Below, in pieces: positions 43,513 to 51,780 of a DNA stretch of 64,000 nucleotides. Source of the DNA: Bordetella parapertussis (GTDB taxonomy: Bacteria > Pseudomonadota > Gammaproteobacteria > Burkholderiales > Burkholderiaceae_B); contig CAMDFD010000009.1 of assembly GCA_945897365.1 (NCBI GenBank), positions 62,001 to 126,000 of the forward strand. The letters are read 5' to 3'. The number at the start of each line of letters is the position of its first letter. Position 1 is the first letter of the stretch. Under the pieces are notes generated by a model, which ran no database searches, had not been told where the DNA came from, and saw nothing but the letters and a program-made list of their open reading frames with translations. A program made the translations under genes and the position numbers.

Positions 43513-43818
43513 TTATTTGAAATAACTTTCAATAAAGTGCTTACCCAAGAAGCCCAACAACGCAAGCAAGGCACCGTAATGCGCGGTCATGAGCCAGAAA
43601 GTTTTCCGATCGATCTCCGAGCGTAACTCGGTCCGCACATCTGAGATGTCCTGACGCAGGGCGGCTTGTCCCTGAATCATGTCGACCCTCAGATCAGAAA
43701 CTGCCTGACTGAGCTTGGCCATGCTGTGATCAAGACGCTCAATACTGCGGTCAAGCCGCTCAATCAACTTACTGTTTTGCTCAACAATTAATTCAAGTGT
43801 GTACACGCGTTTTTCCAT
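43513..43818 (-). CDS. Small coiled-coil membrane-anchored hypothetical protein
   Basis: 101 residues. Residues about 5-70 form a heptad-like coiled coil with repeats of the type ERLDRSIERLDHSMAKL and DLRVDM..DISDVRTELRSEID; residues about 75-97 form one C-terminal membrane segment. This resembles DUF1640-like small proteins. No function is known. It stands alone between the pseudogene and the sulfatase gene. Confidence 0.6.
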   Translation of the reverse strand: MEKRVYTLELIVEQNSKLIERLDRSIERLDHSMAKLSQAVSDLRVDMIQGQAALRQDISDVRTELRSEIDRKTFWLMTAHYGALLALLGFLGKHFIESYFK

Positions 43819-43951
43819 CCAACAATCATAGATTTGAGTTTGAATGATTTCTATTCGGAATGGTACGAAAACGCTGAATCATTGATTAAAAATTGAAAGC
43901 AATTGCAACAATTCACTGACTGAACGAGCAGGTAGTGCCTCGCTCCAGAAA

Positions 43952-43981
43952 GCGTTCGCGCAGTTGTCATGGCGCGAACGC
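43952..43981 (-). terminator. Terminator after the sulfatase gene
   Basis: A 10-bp perfect stem (GCGTTCGCGC and complement) with a 10-base loop, followed on the minus strand by TTTCT. It starts directly after the sulfatase stop codon. Confidence 0.7.
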
Positions 43982-43983
43982 CA

Positions 43984-45324
43984 TCAAGCTTTGGGTAAAA
44001 AATCATCCGGTGCGCCGGGCGGAATCGGTGGCGTATCTTTTAGCGTCGCCTGAAAAGCATTAATCATTTTTCGAATAGGCCCCCTCACCCAACCTTGGGT
44101 CGAGCTCACGTCTGTTTCTTCTTTTGGATCTTGAACGAGATTAAACAAATAAGGCGTCTCCAAATGGTTAGCGCCTTCATTCGGCTCCTTTTCCCAAACA
44201 AAGTGCATTTTCCAGTCTCGCCACTTTGCCGCACGCATTTCATTCTTGATGAAATAAACAAATCCCTCGCGTGCTGAGTTTGGTGTTTCACCCTTGAGGA
44301 ATGACGCTTGATTGACACCATCGATGGGACGATCCTGGGGCACTTGAACCCCTGCAACCGCGGCCAAGGTTGAGTAAATATCCACAACATGAAAGATTTC
44401 GTTAGAGACGACACCGGCAGGGATTTTGCCTGGCCAACGCGCAATAAACGGAACCCTTAATGAGCCCTCCATCGAGGTGTGATAGGTCCCTGTCCACATT
44501 CCCGCACTTCCTCGCCAAGGACGTCGATACTCAGGACCGTTATCACTCGCAAAAATAAATAAAGTGTTGTCCTGCGTTCCTGTCGCATGAACGGCATCAA
44601 TGATTTGACCCACGCGCGCATCTAACTCAATCATCGAATCCGCAAAATCGCCCTTTTTTGTTTGACCTTCAAAGTCTCGATGCGGCAACGTTGGGAAATG
44701 CAATTGGGTGAGAGGAACATATAAAAAATAGGGATCATCTGCAGCGACTTTTCTGCGGATGAAATCACAACTTTTTTCAGTCAGCACGCCATCAATACGT
44801 CGGCGCATCTCTAAATCGTATATTTCTTTCTTTTCAGCCGGACGCCCCTTGAACCCTTCCATCACATATGGGACATCAACAACCTCAGGATCAAAGCCGA
44901 CCTGCTCAGTGAACATACTTTCATTTGTTGTTCTTGGAATGCCGTACCACTCGTCAAACCCTTTATCCTTGGGGTATCGGCCTTCTTTGTCACCTAGATG
45001 CCATTTTCCAAACATGCCTGTCGCATAGCCGGCCTTGGACAATAACTCGGCGATCGTGACCTCCCAGGGAATCAGTCCTTGCGGTAAACCTGCCGGTACG
45101 GACTGCAAGGCGCCTGTTCGAATAGGATGGCGTCCCGTCATCAATGCGGAACGTGTCGGCACGCAGTCACTCTCAACGTTAAAGTTAAGCAACTGAATGC
45201 CTTGCTTTGCTAACGCGTCAATGCGAGGCGTGGGGGCACCACGTATCGCGCCCCCGCCATAACAGCCAAGCTCCCCCCAGCCAAGATTGTCTGCAAGGAT
45301 TAAAACAATATTGCTTTTCTTCAT
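43984..45324 (-). CDS. Sulfatase, alkaline-phosphatase superfamily
   Basis: 446 residues from ATG 45324 (an upstream in-frame start at 45342 is possible). The metal site begins NIVLILADNLG; the formylglycine motif CxPxR is at C54 (CVPTRSALMTGR), so it needs a maturation enzyme; and FASDNGPEYRRPWRG holds the second metal site. No signal peptide is visible, so it probably acts in the cytoplasm on an imported sulfate ester. It lies 12-30 bases after the Bug receptor gene on the same strand, under the divergent LysR gene, which suggests uptake and desulfation of the same compound. Confidence 0.88.
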   Translation of the reverse strand: MKKSNIVLILADNLGWGELGCYGGGAIRGAPTPRIDALAKQGIQLLNFNVESDCVPTRSALMTGRHPIRTGALQSVPAGLPQGLIPWEVTIAELLSKAGYATGMFGKWHLGDKEGRYPKDKGFDEWYGIPRTTNESMFTEQVGFDPEVVDVPYVMEGFKGRPAEKKEIYDLEMRRRIDGVLTEKSCDFIRRKVAADDPYFLYVPLTQLHFPTLPHRDFEGQTKKGDFADSMIELDARVGQIIDAVHATGTQDNTLFIFASDNGPEYRRPWRGSAGMWTGTYHTSMEGSLRVPFIARWPGKIPAGVVSNEIFHVVDIYSTLAAVAGVQVPQDRPIDGVNQASFLKGETPNSAREGFVYFIKNEMRAAKWRDWKMHFVWEKEPNEGANHLETPYLFNLVQDPKEETDVSSTQGWVRGPIRKMINAFQATLKDTPPIPPGAPDDFLPKA

Positions 45325-45354
45325 CATTCGCCTGATTAGCAAAACTGTTTGACG

Positions 45355-46332
45355 TTATTGAATTTTAATATTGAGCGTCGGTACGACCTGCTGCCAGGTG
45401 TTCACTGTTTTTTTCAAGAACGCATCAAACTGCTGGTAGTTCAATGGTTTAGGAGTAATGCCCGCCGCAATCATCTTTTCACTGATGGACTTTTCTGAAA
45501 GTACCTTGATCAAGGCATCCGAGAGTTTTTGAATGATCGGTTGGGGGGTCGCAGCCGGTGCGACTAAACCGGCCCACTGCGCAAGTGCTATTTGCGGAAA
45601 ACCCAGCTCGGTTAAAGTTGGTACGTCTGGAAGCACCTTTGAACGCTGCGGCGTCGTCACCGCCAGAATGCGAACATTCCCAGCCTGTTGCTGCTTGAGC
45701 ATTGGTACAAATCCCAAGACAGCCAAAGGGATCTGCCCACTCACAATATCGTTAGTGGCTTGTCCACCACCTTTATAGGGTACGTGTACAAGCTTGATGC
45801 CCGCCAAGCTAGCCACCCATTCTCCAACGATGTTTTGAGATGAGCCGATGCCTGATGAGCCGTAGCCCAGACTACCGGGCTTTGCTTTAGCAGCATCAAT
45901 CACTTGTTGAAAAGTGTTAAAGGAGGTCTTAGAGGACGTCGCAATACTGATTGGCTGCTCACCAATCATCACAACACCCTGTAAACCGCTTTTAAATTTC
46001 CAAGGTAAATTCGGGCGCAGTACATCGAGCAGCGCAGCTGAATCAGAAGCAAGAGCGATTGTGTAACCGTCAGGTGGGGCCTGCACCGTTGCCTGCATGC
46101 CAATCGCACCCGAGGCACCAGGTCGGTTGTCAATCACAACAGTTTGTCCAAGGATTTTTGATAGCTCAGCACCCACCATCCGGGCCAAGGTATCGTTTGT
46201 GCCGCCAGCAGCTTGCGGCACGATGATTTTGATCGGCTGGTCGTTGGGCCAAGCCGCCTGAACCGCTGGGGCCAACAGCGTGAAAAAAGCGCTGATAAAA
46301 ACGCTCAAGGCGAAAGGTGCTGTTTTGATCAC
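45355..46332 (-). CDS. Bug-family solute-binding protein in sulfatase operon
   Basis: 325 residues of the TctC/Bug family. The signal peptide ends after A26 (AVQA), then WPNDQPIKIIVPQAAGGTNDTLAR, SSGIGSSQNIVGEW and HVPYKGGGQATNDIVSGQI follow the family pattern. It is the first gene of a two-gene unit with the sulfatase. The ligand is inferred to be an aryl or alkyl sulfate, or its acid, from the partner gene only. Confidence 0.92.
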   Translation of the reverse strand: MIKTAPFALSVFISAFFTLLAPAVQAAWPNDQPIKIIVPQAAGGTNDTLARMVGAELSKILGQTVVIDNRPGASGAIGMQATVQAPPDGYTIALASDSAALLDVLRPNLPWKFKSGLQGVVMIGEQPISIATSSKTSFNTFQQVIDAAKAKPGSLGYGSSGIGSSQNIVGEWVASLAGIKLVHVPYKGGGQATNDIVSGQIPLAVLGFVPMLKQQQAGNVRILAVTTPQRSKVLPDVPTLTELGFPQIALAQWAGLVAPAATPQPIIQKLSDALIKVLSEKSISEKMIAAGITPKPLNYQQFDAFLKKTVNTWQQVVPTLNIKIQ

Positions 46333-46390
46333 GGAGGTTCCTTATGACTGAATGGTGTCTGCAGTATAGGAGCGACCGTAAGAACTAAAT

Positions 46391-46439
46391 ATTCAATTAT
46401 TTATATCTCATGATAACCTTTGATTATCACAAATTGAAT
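46391..46439. promoter_or_regulatory. Nested inverted repeats, likely LysR operator
   Basis: Between the divergent Bug and LysR genes lie ATTCAATT (46391-46398) paired with AATTGAAT (46432-46439), and inside them TGATAA-N7-TTATCA (46411-46429). The inner repeat contains a T-N11-A type box as bound by LysR proteins. No exact promoter is proposed. Confidence 0.55.
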
Positions 46440-46456
46440 GATGATTGAGTAAAAAT

Positions 46457-47401
46457 ATGCATTCTGAACTCTCACTATCGCACATCAAATTTAGACATTT
46501 GATTCTGATGCAACATCTTGTTGAGTTTGGCAGCCTGCACAAAGCGGCTAAGCATTTGAGTATTAGTCAGCCAGCTGCGAGTGCCATGCTCAGAGAGTTT
46601 GAAAAACAACTTGGGTTGACTCTTTTTCTGCGAACAACGCAAGGCGTGATTCCTACCGAGGCTTCTAACATCTTGGCCAACCGCGGGGAAACCATCTTAA
46701 ATGAGTTTGACGCACTCGTGCACGAGGTTAAACAGCTCAATAAAAATCTCTCTCCATTGCTGAGAGTCGGGGTCGTGCCGCAAGCTCTCTTTGCGTACCT
46801 GCCTCGAGCAACTGAGCTTTTTCGAGAGTCGGGCGGTGGAGCGATCTCTATCCAGGAAGGCACGGCGAAGCACCTGATGCTCCAGTTATTTGAAGGCAAA
46901 CTAGATTGCGTCATCGGACGTCTATCTGGGGCCTCCATGCCGTCCATGCACAAGACGGACGAATTAAATTTTTTTCCTCTCTACTCTGAAAGCATCTGTA
47001 TTGTTGAGGGAACGAGAGAAAAGAAAAGAAGTAAAAATTCGTTTGAAGACTTAGCAAAGCGTGACTGGGTCTTACCCAGACCTGACTCAAGCTTGCGTCA
47101 ACAACTCACCGACTCCTTTTTGCGGCGCGGCCTGATGTTGCCTCAGCCCGTCATTGAGACGACTAATTATTTTCAGAGTCTGACGATGCTTTCAAGTTCA
47201 AATTTATGCAGTGTGATTCCGCAGAGTGCGGCAAACATGCACGTCAAACTGGGCAACATTAGAATCATTAATATTCCCAGCGACCTCAAGCCTATGCCTG
47301 TAAGTTTCATCCTCAGGGCTTCAGCCAAAGACAATACTCAAGTGATCAAATTTCGTGAAATTTTTACAGATCTTTCATCAGGTACAAACACAACGCCTTA
47401 A
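46457..47401 (+). CDS. LysR-family transcriptional regulator
   Basis: About 314 residues from ATG 46457 (a TTG at 46445 is also in frame). The N-terminal winged HTH reads LVEFGSLHKAAKHLSISQPAASAMLREFEKQLG; a periplasmic-binding-like effector domain follows. It is divergent from the Bug-sulfatase unit with inverted repeats between, so it very probably controls that operon in response to its substrate. It converges with the Fic gene. Confidence 0.9.
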   Translation: MHSELSLSHIKFRHLILMQHLVEFGSLHKAAKHLSISQPAASAMLREFEKQLGLTLFLRTTQGVIPTEASNILANRGETILNEFDALVHEVKQLNKNLSPLLRVGVVPQALFAYLPRATELFRESGGGAISIQEGTAKHLMLQLFEGKLDCVIGRLSGASMPSMHKTDELNFFPLYSESICIVEGTREKKRSKNSFEDLAKRDWVLPRPDSSLRQQLTDSFLRRGLMLPQPVIETTNYFQSLTMLSSSNLCSVIPQSAANMHVKLGNIRIINIPSDLKPMPVSFILRASAKDNTQVIKFREIFTDLSSGTNTTP

Positions 47402-47421
47402 AAGTAAATTTATTTGCACGC

Positions 47422-48570
47422 TTACCGAGAGAGCAGTTCAACGTAGGCCTGATAACTGTAGCTGCGGTTCTTTTTCAGTCCGGTCATCTCTGTCACGATC
47501 CGAAGATCCTCTAAGACCTTTACTGCCGCTGTCGCAGTCGGGAAGCTTGTATCAAGTTGCTGACGGACGTGTTCAATGGTGAAACGTGGCATCATTGGCA
47601 ACAACTCAAAAAGCCGGTAGCTCGCTGGGCCGGCTTTAGGGGATTGCAATAGGCGTTTGCGGTCGATGGCAACAAGGCTTGCCACTTCAATGATGCTGTG
47701 CTCCGCATCAACAGCTGCAGTCGCAACACCCTCCAGAAAAAATATGATCCACGACTCCCAATCACCTTCCGTACGGATACCCGACAACAAACGATAGTAC
47801 TCAGACTGGTGTTGTTTAAGGTAACCACTAAGATACATTAAGGGCTCAGAGAGCAATCCCCAATCTTCAAACAAGGCTGCGATCAGCAATCGACCGATAC
47901 GACCGTTGCCGTCAAGAAAGGGATGTATGGTTTCAAACTGCGCGTGAATGAGAGCCACTTTCACCATAGGTGGCAAATCACCCTCAGGATCATGAATATA
48001 CCGCTCCATGTCCGCCAGCAATGAGGGAATGGTCTCAGGCGGTGGTGGCACAAAGATCGCGCGACCTGGCCGTGTTCCACCGATCCAGTTTTGCGATCTC
48101 CGCAATTCACCGGGTTGCTTGCCAGTTCCACGTGCCCCGTCGAGTAGCCGCCGATGGGCCTCGCATAATAACCGCACACTAATAGGCAGCCCTTTGGGAT
48201 CACGCAACTGATCCTGCGTCCAACGAAAAGCACTAAGGTAATTCGTTACCTCTTCTACATCATCAGTGTTGCTCACTTTGAAACCAGCTTCTTCATCAAA
48301 CAGATCGGTTAGCGTGGCCTGGGTGCCTTCGATCTGGGATGTGAGTAGGGCTTCTTTACGTATCGCGCTGTAAAGCAACCATTGCACAGAAGGCACTAAA
48401 CCCGAAACACCCGCCAAGCGCGCGAGTGCAAGTTCGGCCTGACGATTCAGATCATTGAATACATCGGGTGTCAAAGCTGGATCAAACGGAGGCAAAGAAT
48501 AGGGAACAAAAGCTCTTACCGACTCACCCATCACCGTGGAAATCGAATAGGTACCCGTGGAGCGTTTCAT
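47422..48570 (-). CDS. Fic-domain protein (class II, self-inhibited)
   Basis: 382 residues. The Fic active-site motif HPFLDGNGRIGR is complete at 216-227 with the catalytic His. The inhibitory helix motif TSQIEG (T77 to G82) lies in the N-terminal part, which makes this a class II Fic. A C-terminal winged-helix region follows (about 310-375). Fic enzymes mostly transfer AMP from ATP to proteins. No antitoxin partner lies beside it, as expected when the inhibitory helix is built in. The target is unknown. Confidence 0.9.
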   Translation of the reverse strand: MKRSTGTYSISTVMGESVRAFVPYSLPPFDPALTPDVFNDLNRQAELALARLAGVSGLVPSVQWLLYSAIRKEALLTSQIEGTQATLTDLFDEEAGFKVSNTDDVEEVTNYLSAFRWTQDQLRDPKGLPISVRLLCEAHRRLLDGARGTGKQPGELRRSQNWIGGTRPGRAIFVPPPPETIPSLLADMERYIHDPEGDLPPMVKVALIHAQFETIHPFLDGNGRIGRLLIAALFEDWGLLSEPLMYLSGYLKQHQSEYYRLLSGIRTEGDWESWIIFFLEGVATAAVDAEHSIIEVASLVAIDRKRLLQSPKAGPASYRLFELLPMMPRFTIEHVRQQLDTSFPTATAAVKVLEDLRIVTEMTGLKKNRSYSYQAYVELLSR

Positions 48571-48683
48571 TTTTCAGCGACCTTTAACAAAGCATCGCCG
48601 TATTAAAGCACTCTTTAATATTATCAACAACAATTAAAGAGAACTTTAATTAAGTCATTAAGCACTGCAATGCAAAGTACAAG

Positions 48684-48768
48684 TGGTGCCCCGAGCCGGA
48701 ATCGAACCGGCACGCCCTTAGGCTGCAGATTTTAAGTCTGCTATGTCTACCAATTTCATCATCGGGGC
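48684..48768 (-). tRNA. tRNA-Leu (anticodon TAA)
   Basis: Read on the minus strand: acceptor GCCCCGA paired with TCGGGGC, D arm with GGTAGACA, anticodon stem GCAGA/TCTGC with loop CTTAAAA (anticodon TAA), long variable arm, T arm CCGGTTCGATTCCGG, and an encoded CCA. 85 bases. Confidence 0.95.
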
Positions 48769-48809
48769 AGGTAGTGAGGCACTATTGTATCCAAAAGCGC
48801 CGAACTCAT

Positions 48810-49169
48810 TTAGCCCTTGCAAGGAAAGCGGATGGGGAGATAGCGCAAAATCGAAGCAGCCGCCTTTTCCTGATGGAATTGGGGGTTGGCGATTGCCCAG
48901 CGAATAAACTCCGCCAGCACTTCGTCACGGGCTACGCCACCCGCAGGCAAACACACAGTTTTAGGGGCTTTGGGATCCTTTGTGAGTTCTGAGCCCTGAT
49001 ACACACCCTCGCCAAATCCATAGCAAAAGGTTTGTGCCTCGAGATCGGTTCGGCTCTGGCAAAGATTGATCATGGCACCGAGCGACACATCAGACGCAGG
49101 GGTACTTTGCGCACTCGAAGCAAAAGGCAATGCGATCAACAGCGCGGTCGCTAATAATTTTTTAATCAT
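48810..49169 (-). CDS. Rap1a/Tai-like secreted protein
   Basis: 119 residues from ATG 49169; the signal peptide ends after A20 (SSA). Four Cys and the pattern FCYGFGEGVYQG ... VCLPAGGVARDEVL ... FIRWAIANPQFHQEKAAA ... FPCKG match the Rap1a/Tai family, whose best-known members are periplasmic immunity proteins against type VI amidase effectors. Many family members are orphans with no effector partner, as here, so an immunity role is not shown. It follows the DUF3300 gene by about 43 bases. Confidence 0.75.
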   Translation of the reverse strand: MIKKLLATALLIALPFASSAQSTPASDVSLGAMINLCQSRTDLEAQTFCYGFGEGVYQGSELTKDPKAPKTVCLPAGGVARDEVLAEFIRWAIANPQFHQEKAAASILRYLPIRFPCKG

Positions 49170-49212
49170 GACTGTATCCAAATAAATAAAGGAAGTTGGC
49201 CTGGAAGGACAA

Positions 49213-50478
49213 TTAGCGTCTAAATCCACCAAAGTGACCGCCACCGAAGCTACGACCACCACCACCGAAGCGGTCACCGCCTCCGAAACGGTCAGCACTA
49301 AAGTCGCTGCGTCCCTGACGACCTAACTGATTTTCCTGGCTAGCTTCACGCGCGCGATTGGGACTACTACGATCCTGCGACCAATCGCTACGGGCCTGCT
49401 GGTTCATCTGGCCAGCCTGGCTACGTTCTTGAGGGGTCGCGCTGCGGTTAAAGGTATTTTGCGCGTTTTGACGGGCTTGGTCAGCACGCTGTTTGTCCGC
49501 AGGTGAGGCGTTATTTTTCCAATCATTCACAGCATTTTGCTGGCGAGAAATGTCGTTGCGGGTAATCGCACTGTGATTGCCTGCGCCATAGCGATTGTTC
49601 AGGGCTGAGTTGCCGTAGGGCACGCCGTCACGATGGGCGGGATTGTGGTCCCAAGTGCTGTCGTTACCAAGGCGGTCAGAACGCAAGTTCGAGGCAGAGT
49701 TAAAACGATTATTGAAATTATTAAAAGTATTGTTGTTGATGGAAATGGAACCCGCGCCCCAGTGTGGTGTCGACCACAACGCAGCGCCCACTGCCATGCC
49801 AATACCAAAGCTCATCAACCCCCAACCTGGGTTGTAAACAGGATAAGGTGGATAAGCAGGATAAGGCCAGCCTCCGTACACCATCATTGGGTTGTAGGTA
49901 GGGACGTACACCACTTGAGGATTCGCGGGAACGATGATGATGTTGGACTGGGCATCGCTCGAGACCGCCACCTGCGCGTTGGATTTAAGATTGCCGGCCT
50001 GTCTGGCCTTGGCGCGCAGGGCCTGCACCGCTTGCATCAGGTCTTTGGGCTGCGCGAGGTAGGCATCACCCAAGCTTTGTGTCCAGCTCAACTGGTTGCC
50101 CATCAGGTTCAAGGCATCTGGAAACGATACTAAAGACTTGACACTGTTGTCCCACGTCTGCGGCTTGAGCGCATTTTGCAAGGCGTCGCCTTTCAAATGT
50201 GAATTGCTGCGCAACCAATTAGCCGCCTCGGCAACCTCGAGTGGATAGGTTGAAGCCATCAGCATTTGAGACAACAGCGAATCTGGGTACAGCGCAATCG
50301 AAGACACCAGTGACTCGAGTTGGGGCAAGGTCTGATTCGCTGACTGTGCGCTTGTCTGCGCAAACGCGGGCTGAGTGAAGGATCCACCGACCAGCATCCC
50401 ACCCGTCGCCAACGTCAGTGCCAACGCCGTGGTCGCAGCCGATAATGAAAATTGTCGCATTAAAGTTTTTTGCATCAT
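49213..50478 (-). CDS. DUF3300 family exported protein
   Basis: 421 residues. A long signal-like N-terminus ends near FAQ (about residue 41). The DUF3300 domain is clear: LVSSIALYPDSLLSQMLMAS, STYPLEVAEAANWL, and VPANPQVVYVPTYNP, then a Pro/Tyr-rich and GMAVGAALW segment. The C-terminal 130 residues are low in complexity (Asn, Arg, Gln) and end in Gly/Phe/Arg repeats (FGGGDRFGGGGRSFGGGHFG). It is probably periplasmic or surface-linked; the function is unknown. Confidence 0.88.
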   Translation of the reverse strand: MMQKTLMRQFSLSAATTALALTLATGGMLVGGSFTQPAFAQTSAQSANQTLPQLESLVSSIALYPDSLLSQMLMASTYPLEVAEAANWLRSNSHLKGDALQNALKPQTWDNSVKSLVSFPDALNLMGNQLSWTQSLGDAYLAQPKDLMQAVQALRAKARQAGNLKSNAQVAVSSDAQSNIIIVPANPQVVYVPTYNPMMVYGGWPYPAYPPYPVYNPGWGLMSFGIGMAVGAALWSTPHWGAGSISINNNTFNNFNNRFNSASNLRSDRLGNDSTWDHNPAHRDGVPYGNSALNNRYGAGNHSAITRNDISRQQNAVNDWKNNASPADKQRADQARQNAQNTFNRSATPQERSQAGQMNQQARSDWSQDRSSPNRAREASQENQLGRQGRSDFSADRFGGGDRFGGGGRSFGGGHFGGFRR

Positions 50479-50523
50479 GTTTTCACATAAAAGGGTTTAA
50501 AAAAGTCATTCGACGACACCGCG

Positions 50524-51582
50524 TCAGGCAATTGCCTTAACGGCTTGATAAATCTTTCCAAATACTGCATCCGCATGTGCGGAATTGAGCCAACGGACAA
50601 TCACGACCATCCCCATCTCAGGCTCGATCCAAGTAAACGAGCTACCCGCCCCCACCGCGAAATAGCTTGAGGCCGGGACGCTGGGGAAGACCTTTTGCTG
50701 ATCATTGAGCCAAACCAAGTACCCGTAGAAAGGTGCCAACGCGCATGGTACTTGCATGCGCTTGATCCATTTAGCGGACAAGACGCGCATGCCATTGGCC
50801 ATGCCCTCATCGAGCATCATTTGTCCAATCAAGGCCTGATCCTCGCTGCTAATGGACATACCGCCACCCCAATGGGTGCCGCCAGGAACGGACTGCACGC
50901 GTTTACCAGCGATTTCGACCCAAGCATCGTCATAGCCGACCCAATTCCAACTCTCCGTTGCACCGACCGGACGTGTAATCGCCTCACGAAAAACCTCAGG
51001 CAAAGGTCGCTGGAACACATGCAACAACGCGAGCGACAACTGATTGATACGAACGTCGTTGTATTCCCAATAAGTGCCTGCAGTCTGTAGGGGACGCGCA
51101 TCACCTTTGACGCCATCGGGTGCCTTGGCAAAGGTCACCGCACGGTAGCGATCCACTTGGTCAGGCAGACCAAACAAGGTGCCTTCCCACTCGCTGGTCT
51201 GTTGCAACATCTGTTCCCAGGTCACCAACGCATTGTTACCTTGATCGAAACCGATTCCTTTCAATTGCCTACCGATCGGCTCGTTCAAGTCCTTAATCAG
51301 TCCACGATCAAACGCGACACCCGTCAACAGGGCGAGGTAGGTCTTGGCGACGCTAAAGGTCAGATCGGCACGTTTGGGCTCACCCCAAGAAGTCAGGGTT
51401 TTCCCGCGCAACAAAATAGTGCCAGAGTTGGGGCCACGTGAGTGCACGGGACCATAGAGTTTGTTGTAGGGCGCAGGGTCTCCGTGATGCACTCCCCAAT
51501 TGCTACTCGTGCAGTCGCGGTCCCAAGTACTTTCATGATCCTTCGCAAACTGCACAGCTTGTTCAAGCGCGGGGTTGTGCAT
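50524..51582 (-). CDS. Serine hydrolase, class C beta-lactamase fold
   Basis: 352 residues of the beta-lactamase/esterase (EstB-like) family. The catalytic S-x-x-K is SVAK at 77-80; a Tyr-Asn motif follows in YWEYND, and an HWGGGM-like third motif later. There is no signal peptide, so it is cytoplasmic and unlikely to be a true beta-lactamase; D-amino-acid amidase or esterase activity is more likely. It is divergent from a peptide-type ABC transporter and may act on what that imports. Confidence 0.82.
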   Translation of the reverse strand: MHNPALEQAVQFAKDHESTWDRDCTSSNWGVHHGDPAPYNKLYGPVHSRGPNSGTILLRGKTLTSWGEPKRADLTFSVAKTYLALLTGVAFDRGLIKDLNEPIGRQLKGIGFDQGNNALVTWEQMLQQTSEWEGTLFGLPDQVDRYRAVTFAKAPDGVKGDARPLQTAGTYWEYNDVRINQLSLALLHVFQRPLPEVFREAITRPVGATESWNWVGYDDAWVEIAGKRVQSVPGGTHWGGGMSISSEDQALIGQMMLDEGMANGMRVLSAKWIKRMQVPCALAPFYGYLVWLNDQQKVFPSVPASSYFAVGAGSSFTWIEPEMGMVVIVRWLNSAHADAVFGKIYQAVKAIA

Positions 51583-51780
51583 ACATCACCTTGTAAATAG
51601 AAATCGAATGTGAAGTCATTTATAAAAAAATTGATTTGAACCAATTTTGGCATAGTAATTGCATATACATCTATCAACTGGGTGAAATTACTGATGGCAA
51701 GCTGTTGCCTCTAGGTTGATTTACCTGTTAAAAGATTTATGCTTGCTAGCCGTCGTGACAAACCGATCCTGAGGAATACT

